Shown one piece after another: positions 1 through 9,081 of a DNA stretch of 64,000 nt. This stretch comes from Paenibacillus sp. BJ-4 (GTDB taxonomy: Bacteria; Bacillota; Bacilli; Paenibacillales; Paenibacillaceae). Position 1 is the first letter of the stretch; every line of letters starts with the position of its first letter. The position numbers were made by a program, and so were the translations under genes. Location: the NCBI RefSeq assembly GCF_020404765.1, contig NZ_JAIVEM010000006.1:310001-374000 (forward strand), read 5' to 3'. A model generated the notes under the pieces. That model saw only the letters and a program-made list of their open reading frames with translations. It ran no database searches and was not told the origin of the DNA.

Positions 1-1
1 C

Positions 2-850
2 AGGAACGGGAAACGGCCCGCATTGGCTTACCAATATAAAATTCGTCGAGTGTTCATGCGGCAGGGGCATTTACAAAGAATTCAACAGCACTCTGCTCAA
101 TTTCATCCAAGTATAAATCTGGATTGGTATTATGGGCAGTCTGAAGACACATGGAACAAGGACCTGACCTATATTGAACGTATTCATCATTTTTTAGCAA
201 TGCATGGATTGCCAGTCAGTGAAGTGCCGGCCCCGGAGCGAAGTTACCAATTAACGGGTGATGAGAAATGGATCACGGATGGAGGAGGAAGAGTTGTTCT
301 GGAGCGTCTTGGTTTATGGAGCAAGATGCTTATTAAACCTGTCAGCGATCCTTTGATGTGGGCATTTAACCCTTCGCTAGAAACTTCTCAATCCTATCAG
401 TCTCATTTGATTATCGAGAACAAGACGACCTTTCAGGCGTTATTAACAGGGCTGTCCACGTTACCTTTTTCCACCCTGATCTTTGGCTCCGGCTGGAAAA
501 TTGTTGGGAATCTGGAGATGTTTCATTTACAGTATCCGGTGCAGGATGTACAGCATACTTTTTATTATTTTGGAGATCTGGACTGGGAAGGCATCCGAAT
601 TTGGCATGCCTTGCAGGTCAAACATATGGTGAAGCTGGCAGTGGAATTCTATCTGGCTTGTCTGGAGCATAAGGGGGTGCCGGGGAAGCTGAACCAGATA
701 CGAAGCGAAGCTGATTTGGCTACTTGTCGGACGGTTCTGCCAGAGGCAGCAGGTGAGCAGTTGGAAAATATGCTGCGTAATGGTCAGTACATCCCTCAGG
801 AAGTGCTAGGCCGGGAACAATTACTTGCGATTGGGAGATTGGGTGTATGA
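2..850 (+). CDS. jetD: Wadjet JetD, Toprim nuclease subunit (5' end cut by window edge)
   Basis: JetD is the nuclease subunit of the Wadjet SMC complex, which recognises and cuts closed circular plasmid DNA; it resembles topoisomerase VI A and carries a Toprim domain. The frame is open to the left edge, so only the C-terminal 282 or so residues are present; a TTG at 23 is not a convincing start. Seen: the Toprim glutamate in LIIENKTTF, then FGSGWKI, and the DxD pair in YFGDLDWEGIRI. It overlaps jetA by four bases, so translation is probably coupled. Type I Wadjet has the order A-B-C-D; here D comes first. The family is clear from motifs plus the SMC gene downstream; the Wadjet subtype is not settled from sequence alone. 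Confidence 0.85.
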   Translation, partial: RNGKRPALAYQYKIRRVFMRQGHLQRIQQHSAQFHPSINLDWYYGQSEDTWNKDLTYIERIHHFLAMHGLPVSEVPAPERSYQLTGDEKWITDGGGRVVLERLGLWSKMLIKPVSDPLMWAFNPSLETSQSYQSHLIIENKTTFQALLTGLSTLPFSTLIFGSGWKIVGNLEMFHLQYPVQDVQHTFYYFGDLDWEGIRIWHALQVKHMVKLAVEFYLACLEHKGVPGKLNQIRSEADLATCRTVLPEAAGEQLENMLRNGQYIPQEVLGREQLLAIGRLGV

Positions 851-2391
851 AACAGACGGACACAGGTATGAATGCTGGCGAGATTATATCCGGGTTTGCA
901 GGACGAATGGGCAAGATTGCTCTTTTTGACCCTTTGTTTGAATTGAGTCGGCAGCGAAAGGTAGACCGCAATGGCAAGCAGATAGCTATGATGGAGCTGG
1001 GGCTGATGACGCTCCTGTTTTTCTTCGAGAAGAAGCTATTACGCAGTCATAAGACGAGTACGAGAGATTACATACAATTTTTAAAGGAATCACTGGCTCC
1101 ACATTATGAGCTGGAACAAGTAGATCTGGAGGATGTTGGGCGTAAGATTTTACAGGTGTTCCGTCCTGCGAATGGACGGAAGCGGGAAATGCCATTTTAC
1201 AATCTGGATTCAGGACAGGAAGAGATACTGCAAACTTCCATTCTACGAACAGACAAATACGATGCACAGACACAGGTTCAATATTACACATTAGATGAGG
1301 ATGGACTAGAGTTGGTATTCGCAACCAAAGAATTTTATATGGAATTTCAACTGTCCATTCATCAGCTATTGCTGCGTAAACAACTGGAAAAGGGTGAATT
1401 TCAAGGCGCACTTCGTCAGATTGATGAGATGCAGGTCGATGTAGAGACTCTGCGAGAACGTATTCGCAAGGTGGAGTACGAGATTAAACGCAATATTGTA
1501 TCCGACGAGACTTTCCAACGTTATCGCTCATTGCTCGAGGACATCCATCTGCGATTAAATCGTGAGAATGAGGAATTCGTGGAACTGCGGGATTTTGTCC
1601 GCGAGACACGAGACCGAATCTATGCGGATCGGGAACAGGCAAGGTTCCAACGACCTTACGAGCTGATTCTCCGTATCTCCGCTAATCTGGAGAAGGTCCA
1701 TAATGAGCATACCTATCTATTGCAGCAGAGCATAGAACTGGATTCGCAGGCATTACGGGCAGCCAAGGAGTCGCTATACTACACCGGAATTAGCTCTTTC
1801 AATTTTGACCAGGACATCACCGGAATCATCATAGGGCATCCTTTGTCTCCAGATGCATTACGGGGTGTGATTTCTCCGTTTCTTACCGTAGAACAGAAGC
1901 CGTTATGGTCACTCCTGACCCTTTTTGATAAACAGCAGGTTATCAGCAAGGAGGGGGGCCAAAGCGATTCAGCAGGTTTTCTGGTGATGGATCAGGGCGA
2001 GGATAATCCTTTCAATTTGCAGCGTAAAAAAGGCGTCGTAGATATGCTCTCGTTACTTTTGGAATGTGCAAAGGTACATGGAAGCTCTAAATTTCTTTTG
2101 AGCGATTTTATTGCCTATGTAAGGCAAATGGATCTCGAGGAGTTGCTTCACAGCCGGAACTTTTATGATTACTGGATGATGATTCATCAGCGCAGTCCAA
2201 TCTCTGCACAGCAACGTGAACAGAAAACGGCAGATGAGAGTGATTTGAGCCTGTATGAGGCGATGACGGATGCACTGAAAGGGTATGAACTTACAGTGTA
2301 TGAAGCGACAGAATTACTGCAAGTAACGGATCGGTATGTGATCCAGGATATGATTATTGAATTGGCAGGTGCTTATGATGCAATATCTTGA
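847..2391 (+). CDS. jetA: Wadjet JetA, kleisin-like subunit
   Basis: Predicted kleisin-like (MukF-like) subunit that bridges the SMC heads of the Wadjet complex; 514 residues. The ATG overlaps the jetD stop (ATGA). No catalytic motif is expected or seen. The N-terminal half looks like a helical winged-helix region. Residues about 175-300 are rich in charged heptads (QIDEMQVDVETLRERIRKV), consistent with a helical neck. The assignment rests on position between jetD and jetB/jetC, on length, and on general resemblance to JetA of the JetD-first Wadjet types. Overlap with the next gene indicates one operon. It should work only with JetB, JetC and JetD. Confidence 0.75.
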   Translation: MKQTDTGMNAGEIISGFAGRMGKIALFDPLFELSRQRKVDRNGKQIAMMELGLMTLLFFFEKKLLRSHKTSTRDYIQFLKESLAPHYELEQVDLEDVGRKILQVFRPANGRKREMPFYNLDSGQEEILQTSILRTDKYDAQTQVQYYTLDEDGLELVFATKEFYMEFQLSIHQLLLRKQLEKGEFQGALRQIDEMQVDVETLRERIRKVEYEIKRNIVSDETFQRYRSLLEDIHLRLNRENEEFVELRDFVRETRDRIYADREQARFQRPYELILRISANLEKVHNEHTYLLQQSIELDSQALRAAKESLYYTGISSFNFDQDITGIIIGHPLSPDALRGVISPFLTVEQKPLWSLLTLFDKQQVISKEGGQSDSAGFLVMDQGEDNPFNLQRKKGVVDMLSLLLECAKVHGSSKFLLSDFIAYVRQMDLEELLHSRNFYDYWMMIHQRSPISAQQREQKTADESDLSLYEAMTDALKGYELTVYEATELLQVTDRYVIQDMIIELAGAYDAIS

Positions 2392-3130
2392 GGAAGAAGT
2401 GATAACAGCCTTTCGAATTTATGCGTTGCTGACCCAGAAGGGTGAAGCGGGTTCAGACAGTCTGCAGCAATATGAGAGTGATGATAAAGTGCGCGGGCTA
2501 GTGGATCAATTTGCAGCAGAGATGGAATGCGCTGTACTGACGGCCGGGGGACGGCTCTATCTGATTCCGCTCGCGCGACTGTCTCCTTTTCATATGAGTA
2601 ACGACATGCTGAAAAAAACATATTTGCGTGGAAGTGCCGTTAACGCAGACTTGTATCTCATGTATCTGGTCATGATCGTGTTCATCGGTGGGTTTTATGA
2701 CAGCTACCAGACGATGGAGCCTACGCGTAATTTCCTGAATATGAATGATTGGTTGTCTCTGGTGCAGGAGAGAGTTGATGTATTACAGGAGCATGGCGAT
2801 GAACATTTGGAACGTCTGAGCAAGGAGTTCTCCTACAGGTGGGTCGACATCATTGAACGCTGGAATGCGATGGATGACATTAAGGAAAATGTCAAACGCC
2901 AGAGCGGGCAAACGATCAGCCGCATTAGCTTTCTGGATACCGTCAGACGTTTCCTGTTGGAGCAGGAACTGGTATATCAGGTTGGACCGGATGAACTTGA
3001 TCTGACGGAAAAGACGAAAATTATTGTACAGCGTTACTTTATGGAAGCGGAATACAACCGGGGAATTCTTGAATTCCTGTATTCATTTAAGGAGTCCACG
3101 AAGGAGGAATCTCATGCCAACAATTTCTAA
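2375..3130 (+). CDS. jetB: Wadjet JetB, KITE-like subunit
   Basis: Predicted KITE-type (MukE-like) winged-helix partner of the kleisin JetA; 251 residues from the ATG at 2375. A longer reading from TTG 2357 is possible, but GGCAGG lies well placed before 2375. It overlaps both jetA (17 nt) and jetC (17 nt), so the four jet genes form one tightly coupled operon. No enzymatic motif is visible. The C-terminal third (FLDTVRRFLLEQELVY) looks like a winged-helix segment. The identification is contextual: this is the only gene between the kleisin-like and SMC genes. Confidence 0.72.
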   Translation: MMQYLEEEVITAFRIYALLTQKGEAGSDSLQQYESDDKVRGLVDQFAAEMECAVLTAGGRLYLIPLARLSPFHMSNDMLKKTYLRGSAVNADLYLMYLVMIVFIGGFYDSYQTMEPTRNFLNMNDWLSLVQERVDVLQEHGDEHLERLSKEFSYRWVDIIERWNAMDDIKENVKRQSGQTISRISFLDTVRRFLLEQELVYQVGPDELDLTEKTKIIVQRYFMEAEYNRGILEFLYSFKESTKEESHANNF

Positions 3131-6100
3131 AATCAGATTCACCAACGTTGTCTATGAAGCTGGAGCCAAACGGTATACCGATTCGATCTTTCATTTTGAC
3201 GGTCATAATGGTGCAATTGTGCTGGAAAATGGAGGAGGGAAGACTGTCTTTATCCAGACGGCGCTTCAGGCTGTCATGCCCCATGTGGATTTGGCGGGCC
3301 GGAAAATGAAGGACACGCTTGCGCTGGAAAATGGACCTGCTCATATTGCCGTAGAGTGGCTGCTGACGGAGAAGCCCCGGCGCAGGTATGTTGTGACCTG
3401 TATCAGCTTGTTTATGGACACGAATGGAATGAGTTCTTATCGTTATGTTCATGAATATGGAGAAGGGGACGAGCACCGGATTGAGCAGATTCCATTTACA
3501 AAGACTCAGGGTGATCGGGAACGGGTGAGTGACAAGGGAGAAATTCATGATTACTATATGCACATGCAGAGCAGATATTCACTAACCTCCAAAACGTTTT
3601 TCAACACCATAGATGAGTATAAAAAATATTTGGAGGAGCAGTATCATATTATCTCCACGGAGTGGGCGGCCATAGCCAAGATTAATTCAAATGAAGGCGG
3701 GATCGAAGCCTTTTTTGATGAATGCAAGACTACTTCTCAGCTTGTTGACCGCCTTCTGATTCCGACCATTGAAAGCTCAATGGAAGGGTATAAGCAAGGA
3801 GCTTTTGTTGATCTTTTCCAGGCGCGGCAAGATAGCTTTAAGCAATATAGGGCGCTGAAGGAGAAGCTGGATACGAATCGGGATATTCTTATCCGTCTGC
3901 AAGAGTACGTGGAAGGATATACACGATATGACCAACAGAAGAAGGAATATGACGAGCGGCGGCGAGAATCGAAGGCGGCATGGCAATACCTTGAGGGTAT
4001 GAAGCAAGTGACAGTTGCAGAATTGCTACAACTTGATATGCAGAAGGAAGAACTACAAGCTCAAGAGAAATTGATGGAAAAACAGGCTGATTCATTGAAA
4101 ATCGCACAGGCTAAGGAAACACTGGAAGCGCTAGAAACCGTGTATTATGAGGTACAGGACGAATATGAAGCATTACAGGATCGTATCGGCTCCGAGGAGC
4201 AGCAGTATTATTCGATTAGGTATGCACAGATACGTGAGCGGCAGAAAGAAGCCGCATTCAGGCTTGAGTATATCCATAATCAGATGGAGCAACTGGAGCA
4301 ATCGGCTGACGAACAGGAGCTTCAGGTGCAGTGGGATCAGAATGGTCGGCATCTGCGAGCTTTTTACATGCAAGAGGAACAGAAGCTAAAGGCAAACCTT
4401 GAGGACATGGAAGAACAACGGAAGGGGTTGGAGCAACAGCGGAATGAATGTGCAAAAAGTGAAAATATGGAGGATCAGGCTCGTGAGCAACTCGGCATAG
4501 AGGAAAGTAGAATCGTAACGCAATATGACAGTCATAAAAGCAGAGCGACAGATATTTCCAGACAAATATTAAGCAATGTGCAGACGCAATCGGTTGAACG
4601 GGAGATGTCGCTCTGGAAGGAAGAATATACAGTGCTGCAACGTGAGATTGTCGCATTTGTACAGGTCTTTCATAAGATGGAGCGGAAGAAAGAACGATTA
4701 CAGCAGCTACAAGCAGATGGCAGGGTGCAGCTTGCTGCGGTAAGAGAAGAGTTGGGTAAAGTACAAGCTCAGCTAACCGCATTCGATCAGGAGCATGCAC
4801 AGATGTTACAGGAACTATCTGTATTGCATCCTGCCTGGAGTCGGGTGACTTCCTTGCACACACAGGCAGATTCGATCCGTAATCGTCTGACTAGTGGGAT
4901 CGTCCACAAGGAACGACAGAAGCAGGACCTGTTATATAAGGAAAGAATCGCTTACCGTTATGTGGATGACTATCAGCAGCAAGATGTATTTTTTGCTGAT
5001 CCGTATGCTGCTGAGCTGGTCCACCATTGGAGTAATGAGTTCTCCATGCTTCAGTTGGGCGTGCAGTATGTGGAGCAGAGTGAGCAAGCCGGTGAACATC
5101 CACTGTGGGAAGTTACGTTATTAACCACTGTACACGAGAAAGAGAAGCTGCTGAAAAAGCTGAGACAGTCTGCGAGCAAGCTCCAGTATCCGATAAGGGT
5201 GTTGTCAACGGAGGAAGCGAAGCGCTTGCTAACCCCGGTGGGAGAGCCAACGCTGGGAGAAAGCTGGGTTGAGCCCGGACTATGGATGGACGTACAGGAT
5301 TCTGCACAATTTCAAATATGGAAGCAGGCAGCAGAGGAACGAGCGGAACTAGCCAGGCAGGAACGGGAAGATCAAGAAAATAAACTCGAACAATGGCGAG
5401 ATGTATTGAGGCAAACAGAACGTTTCTTTGACAGGTACAGGATAGAGAGCATACATGAACTGCGCCAGCTTCTGGAGGGACTTGGTGATCGACGTAATAT
5501 CCTGCAGAAGCGACTGGATTTATGGGATGGGGAAATGAAGCACCTGGACCAGCACAAGGACGAATTACAGCAGAAGAAAAGATTGCAAGAGCAGCAAACC
5601 GCGGAGTTGGAGCGTCGCTTGAATCTGGGACATGAATGGTTAGCCATCATGCAAAAGAATCATGAATTGGAACACGAGATGGTCTCTGTGCGGGAACAAA
5701 TAAACCTGAAAAGGAAGCATGTGGATAAATTCAGGCAGCAAAAAATCAGTCTGGATACTCAATGCAGGGATGCTGAAAAACAGATCATAGCTCTCGAAGG
5801 CAAGCTCCTTCATATGCAAGAAGATGAATTATACACAGAGGTTCAGGTGTACAGCCCGCTGGAGAATTCCTTTGGTTTGCAACGTTTAAGGGATGAGTAT
5901 GAAAATCTGAAGATGAGGCGTCGGCAAATGATGATGTCCCGTACAGAGTTGGAAGGAAAGCAACAGAGTCTGATACGAGAAAAGAGTCAGGCGGAGCAAG
6001 AGATGTCCGTGCTACGAAAAGAACATTCCAATATTATCCTGGAGCTGGACTTGCCACCTCACGAGGAAACTAGGATGGAAGAGATTTGGAAAAAGTGCGA

Positions 6101-7538
6101 AGAGTTGAAAGAACGTGTCCACAAGATCAGGGCTGAGTTGGATCGTAGACGCCAGGAGCGCGATCTTCAGGGAGGTGTCGTGAAGCAACTGCTGAGCCGG
6201 TATACACTTGATCATGAGGACGAATCGCCAATATCCTTCCATGGTTCGCTAAGGCAGGTACATGAACGAATCGAGCAAACACAACGGGAACTGAGTCTCC
6301 AACTCCGTGAAGTGGATAAGGTGATGAAGTCCACGTTGGAGCAACGACGCAAATTTGAACAGGCACTGAATCAGTGGAATCAGGTCATCAAGCTATATCA
6401 GCTCGACGATCCCCAGTTGCAGAGCGCGCAGCTTACGGAGGAGCAACGCAGCGAGTGGCTCTATCAGGCATTTAAGCACAGCGAAACTGCTATTAAGGAG
6501 CTGGAGCAACGAGCAAAGCAGCGGGATCAAGAGAAGACCGGGGTCGAAGCTCACAAGCAGCGGTTTCTGGATTTTTGTAACAAATCTATTCAAGATCCAA
6601 AGCAACGCGAGATGGCCAAGAGTGGAATACGGAAAAATGATACACTCGAAGAATTACTCGATTTTGAATCTTTGCTTAGACAGAGTATCGTAAAGACGAA
6701 TCAAATTGCAGAGCTGCACTTGCAGACGGAGGACCAGAAGCTGCAGCATTATATCACCCATATCCATATGCACATAAAGCAGATTGTACAGGAGTTGCGT
6801 GATCTTCCCAAGAAAACGCGTGTTAGAACAGAGAATGGGAGCAAGGAAATCTACGTATTCAAAATCCCGGAATGGGATGAAGCAGAAGGTAAACAACGCA
6901 TTCATGCTCATATCGACTGGATTGTTGAGCAGTTGGATCGTACCCCGTATCAGGCTGAACATAACGAGAATTCAGTTGCACGAGTGCGTAAGGATTTGGA
7001 AAAGTGGCTGGATTCCAAGCAACTGCTGCAGAAGGTGTTGAAGCATGAAACGATCAATATTAGTTGCCATAAGGTTACGAACGATCAACAAATCACAAGT
7101 GCTAAGTTCTCTTGGGAAACCTCGAACTCCTGGTCTGGTGGAGAGCGATGGAGCAAGAACATGACTCTTTTTCTGGGCTTGCTAAATTATGTAGCCGAGC
7201 GCAAACAGCATATACAGGGGCAGATGAAGCGACACCGGGTTGTTATCCTCGATAATCCATTCGGCAAGGCATCCAGTGATCATGTTCTTAGTCCCGTGTT
7301 TTATATTGCGGAGCAGTTAGGATTTCAGATTATTGCTCTGACAGCGCATGCTGAGGGCAAATTTCTACAGGACTATTTTCCAGTTATGTATAGCTGTCGA
7401 CTTCGTGGAGTTGCTGGTGAGCCCGGTAAGCAAATTATTGATCCCCACCAAAAGATGGATCAGGCTTATTTCCGCGATTTTGCTCCTGAATCCAAGGTGT
7501 ATATAGGTGAAGTGAAGCAATTGGAGCTTTTTGAATAA
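3114..7538 (+). CDS. jetC: Wadjet JetC, SMC/MukB-like ATPase
   Basis: SMC-type motor of Wadjet, 1474 residues, proposed to extrude DNA loops and deliver circular DNA to JetD. The start is ATG 3114 with a perfect AAGGAGG seven bases upstream; an in-frame ATG at 3024 would run deep into jetB. Seen: P-loop GAIVLENGGGKT at residues 33-44; long Glu/Gln/Lys-rich coiled-coil arms from about 240 to 1250; ABC signature SWSGGERWSKN near 1335-1345; Walker B VVILDNPFGKAS near 1375. The residue after the Walker B Asp is Asn where many SMC ATPases have catalytic Glu; this may be normal for this branch. The last 490 bases are partly repeated as a decayed copy at 8294-8735. Confidence 0.88.
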   Translation: MPTISKIRFTNVVYEAGAKRYTDSIFHFDGHNGAIVLENGGGKTVFIQTALQAVMPHVDLAGRKMKDTLALENGPAHIAVEWLLTEKPRRRYVVTCISLFMDTNGMSSYRYVHEYGEGDEHRIEQIPFTKTQGDRERVSDKGEIHDYYMHMQSRYSLTSKTFFNTIDEYKKYLEEQYHIISTEWAAIAKINSNEGGIEAFFDECKTTSQLVDRLLIPTIESSMEGYKQGAFVDLFQARQDSFKQYRALKEKLDTNRDILIRLQEYVEGYTRYDQQKKEYDERRRESKAAWQYLEGMKQVTVAELLQLDMQKEELQAQEKLMEKQADSLKIAQAKETLEALETVYYEVQDEYEALQDRIGSEEQQYYSIRYAQIRERQKEAAFRLEYIHNQMEQLEQSADEQELQVQWDQNGRHLRAFYMQEEQKLKANLEDMEEQRKGLEQQRNECAKSENMEDQAREQLGIEESRIVTQYDSHKSRATDISRQILSNVQTQSVEREMSLWKEEYTVLQREIVAFVQVFHKMERKKERLQQLQADGRVQLAAVREELGKVQAQLTAFDQEHAQMLQELSVLHPAWSRVTSLHTQADSIRNRLTSGIVHKERQKQDLLYKERIAYRYVDDYQQQDVFFADPYAAELVHHWSNEFSMLQLGVQYVEQSEQAGEHPLWEVTLLTTVHEKEKLLKKLRQSASKLQYPIRVLSTEEAKRLLTPVGEPTLGESWVEPGLWMDVQDSAQFQIWKQAAEERAELARQEREDQENKLEQWRDVLRQTERFFDRYRIESIHELRQLLEGLGDRRNILQKRLDLWDGEMKHLDQHKDELQQKKRLQEQQTAELERRLNLGHEWLAIMQKNHELEHEMVSVREQINLKRKHVDKFRQQKISLDTQCRDAEKQIIALEGKLLHMQEDELYTEVQVYSPLENSFGLQRLRDEYENLKMRRRQMMMSRTELEGKQQSLIREKSQAEQEMSVLRKEHSNIILELDLPPHEETRMEEIWKKCEELKERVHKIRAELDRRRQERDLQGGVVKQLLSRYTLDHEDESPISFHGSLRQVHERIEQTQRELSLQLREVDKVMKSTLEQRRKFEQALNQWNQVIKLYQLDDPQLQSAQLTEEQRSEWLYQAFKHSETAIKELEQRAKQRDQEKTGVEAHKQRFLDFCNKSIQDPKQREMAKSGIRKNDTLEELLDFESLLRQSIVKTNQIAELHLQTEDQKLQHYITHIHMHIKQIVQELRDLPKKTRVRTENGSKEIYVFKIPEWDEAEGKQRIHAHIDWIVEQLDRTPYQAEHNENSVARVRKDLEKWLDSKQLLQKVLKHETINISCHKVTNDQQITSAKFSWETSNSWSGGERWSKNMTLFLGLLNYVAERKQHIQGQMKRHRVVILDNPFGKASSDHVLSPVFYIAEQLGFQIIALTAHAEGKFLQDYFPVMYSCRLRGVAGEPGKQIIDPHQKMDQAYFRDFAPESKVYIGEVKQLELFE

Positions 7539-7558
7539 GCATGTTGGAGACTAATATT

Positions 7559-7715
7559 CGCTCGTCATTGGCACGGAGGGGGCTCCGTGCTTGAGGCTGA
7601 TCTGGCTCTGACCGAATATATGGTGTGTCTTATCTTCCAAGAACCGCCCTGAACTGGTGTCGATTCGTATTATGCACATCGACCTATTCCGTTTCTTTCA
7701 GCGTCAGGCAGATCA
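7559..7715 (+). pseudogene. Decayed fragment of cmr6 upstream of array 1
   Basis: This stretch matches intact cmr6 at about 16,079-16,202 (CTCGTCATTGG..CACGGAGG, TTATGCACATCGAC) and then jumps to its part at about 16,444-16,475 (TTTCTTTCAGCGTC). The copy therefore carries an internal deletion of roughly 240 bases plus many substitutions and indels. It begins 20 bases after the jetC stop and runs into leader 1. The arrangement cmr6-end, leader, array repeats what is seen at 15,828-17,755, so array 1 probably came from a duplication of the cmr6-leader-array end. It is not translatable. Confidence 0.8.
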
Positions 7716-7727
7716 ACCGAATCGTAA

Positions 7728-7910
7728 AGGTGCGAATATAAAGCTCCCATGAATTCCCCGAGTCCTTCGCACCTCGAAATTTGTCGAAAGGTATTGGGAT
7801 CACTACTTATCCATAAAAGTCAATAGTTGATCCAAGCTTATTGGGCATCATTTTTTGCATCAATGTGGAGAATTGATATCATTAGGATTATCAAATACTA
7901 CATTTTTGCT
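7728..7910 (+). promoter_or_regulatory. CRISPR leader 1
   Basis: The sequence is nearly identical to the leader at 16,639-16,820 and related to the two at 21,994 and 22,833. It carries the inverted repeat AGGTGCGAA (7728-7736) / TTCGCACCT (7766-7774), then an AT-rich tract ending at the first repeat. The position on the left and degenerate repeats at the right ends of other arrays show that arrays are read on the plus strand and gain spacers here. Confidence 0.8.
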
Positions 7911-8273
7911 GTCGCACTCCACGTGAGTGCGTGGATTGAAATGCTGAGTGTGACGATAAGATCAGTCGTGGCAAGGTCGCACTCCACGTGAGTGCGTGGA
8001 TTGAAATTTGTGGATTTAGAAAAGGATATGGGGTTCACGGGGTCGCACTCCACGTGAGTGCGTGGATTGAAATTACACGGGTAGCTGGAGTACCAATACC
8101 TTTTTCCTGTCGCACTCCACGTGAGTGCGTGGATTGAAATAGCCCTGAGTATCAGATTTTACGGATTACCTTCATGTCGCACTCCACGTGAGTGCGTGGA
8201 TTGAAATAGACTTTGATTAAGGTGTATGAGAATTTATTGAAGTCGCACTCCACGTGAGTGCGTGGATTGAAAT
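7911..8273 (+). CRISPR. CRISPR array 1, 6 repeats, CACGT-loop variant
   Basis: Six identical 32-base repeats start at 7911, 7976, 8042, 8109, 8176 and 8242, with five spacers of 33-35 bases. The repeat has the stem GCACTC / GAGTGC around the loop CACGT and ends GTGGATTGAAAT, the type I-C repeat family (compare Bacillus halodurans). No I-C cas gene is in the window; the nearest cas genes are type III-B. The last repeat is perfect and is followed within 20 bases by a decayed piece of jetC, so the distal end of the array may have been lost or cut by recombination. Confidence 0.97.
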
Positions 8274-8293
8274 AATCTAGAGGCCAACTACGT

Positions 8294-8735
8294 AAGGATT
8301 AGATAAGTGGCTGGATTCCAAGTAGCTGCTGCAGAAAGTGCTGAGGCATAAAAACGATCTATATTGGTTTGCCAAGGTTACGAACAATCAACAGATTACA
8401 ATGCCATGTTCTCCTAGGAGACGTGAACTCTTGGTCTGGTGGAGAGCGATGGAGCAAGAACATGACTCTTTTTTTTGGCATGTGAATTATGTAGCCGAGC
8501 GTAAACAGCATATCCAGCGACAGATGAAGCGACACCGGGGGTTGCCATCCTTGATAATCCATTCGGCAAGGCATCCAGTGACCATGTTCCTAGTCCAGTA
8601 TTTTATATTGCGGAGCAGTTAGGGTTTCAGATTATTGCTCTGAAATCGCATATAAATGGCAAATTTATACAAGAATGTAATTATCACCAAAAGATGGATT
8701 ATCAGGTCTATTTTCGCGATTTTGCTCCTGAATTT
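8294..8735 (+). pseudogene. Decayed copy of the jetC 3' end
   Basis: Matches jetC from about 6,989 to 7,485, including the signature-motif region (TCTGGTGGAGAGCGATGGAG), the region around the Walker B Asp (GATAATCCATTCGGCAAGG) and the C-terminal FRDFAPE codons, but with frameshifts, in-frame stops and an internal loss of about 65 bases near 8675. No usable reading frame remains. Together with intact jetC on the left it brackets the cmr6 fragment, leader and array 1. Confidence 0.85.
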
Positions 8736-8750
8736 CACCAAAAAAACAAA

Positions 8751-8798
8751 GCCTCCCTGATAATCTCTTATTTTGAGATTTACAGGGGGCTATTTTTT
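8751..8798 (+). terminator. Rho-independent terminator
   Basis: GCCTCCCTGATAATCTC, a short loop, then GAGATTTACAGGGGGC, followed by TATTTTTT. It closes the jet/array 1 side and separates it from the cmr operon. Confidence 0.7.
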
Positions 8799-9081
8799 AA
8801 CAGGACTTATGCAAAATCCTATTAAAGCTTGGTAGTCACTTTCGCTTGTGAAACTATTTATTTTACTTAATTGAAATATAAAGGTTAATTAAAATCTATA
8901 AAACATGATTAAGAAATATTATCCTTGTAAAATACATACAAACGTAATTATAATTAACATGATCCTTAATACCTATATAAATAAGGTCTATTTTGCCAGT
9001 TTTATAACATGAGTTGAATTATTTTTAGGACTAATTAATCAGGAATAACACAAATGTGAATGATAGAGAGGGCAAGAGAAA
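8799..9081. other. AT-rich gap before the cmr operon
   Basis: About 280 bases, clearly richer in A+T than the flanks, with no reading frame of note. It should hold the promoter for the nuclease-cmr operon, but I see no single -35/-10 pair I can choose with confidence. Confidence 0.4.

Noticed and set aside
4258..4863. A 201-codon minus-strand frame inside jetC
   Set aside because: It lies opposite the coiled-coil region of jetC, has no ribosome site and no family resemblance.
8799..8820. CAGGACTTATGCAAAATCCT as a possible insertion-sequence end
   Set aside because: No matching inverted copy or transposase remnant was found nearby.
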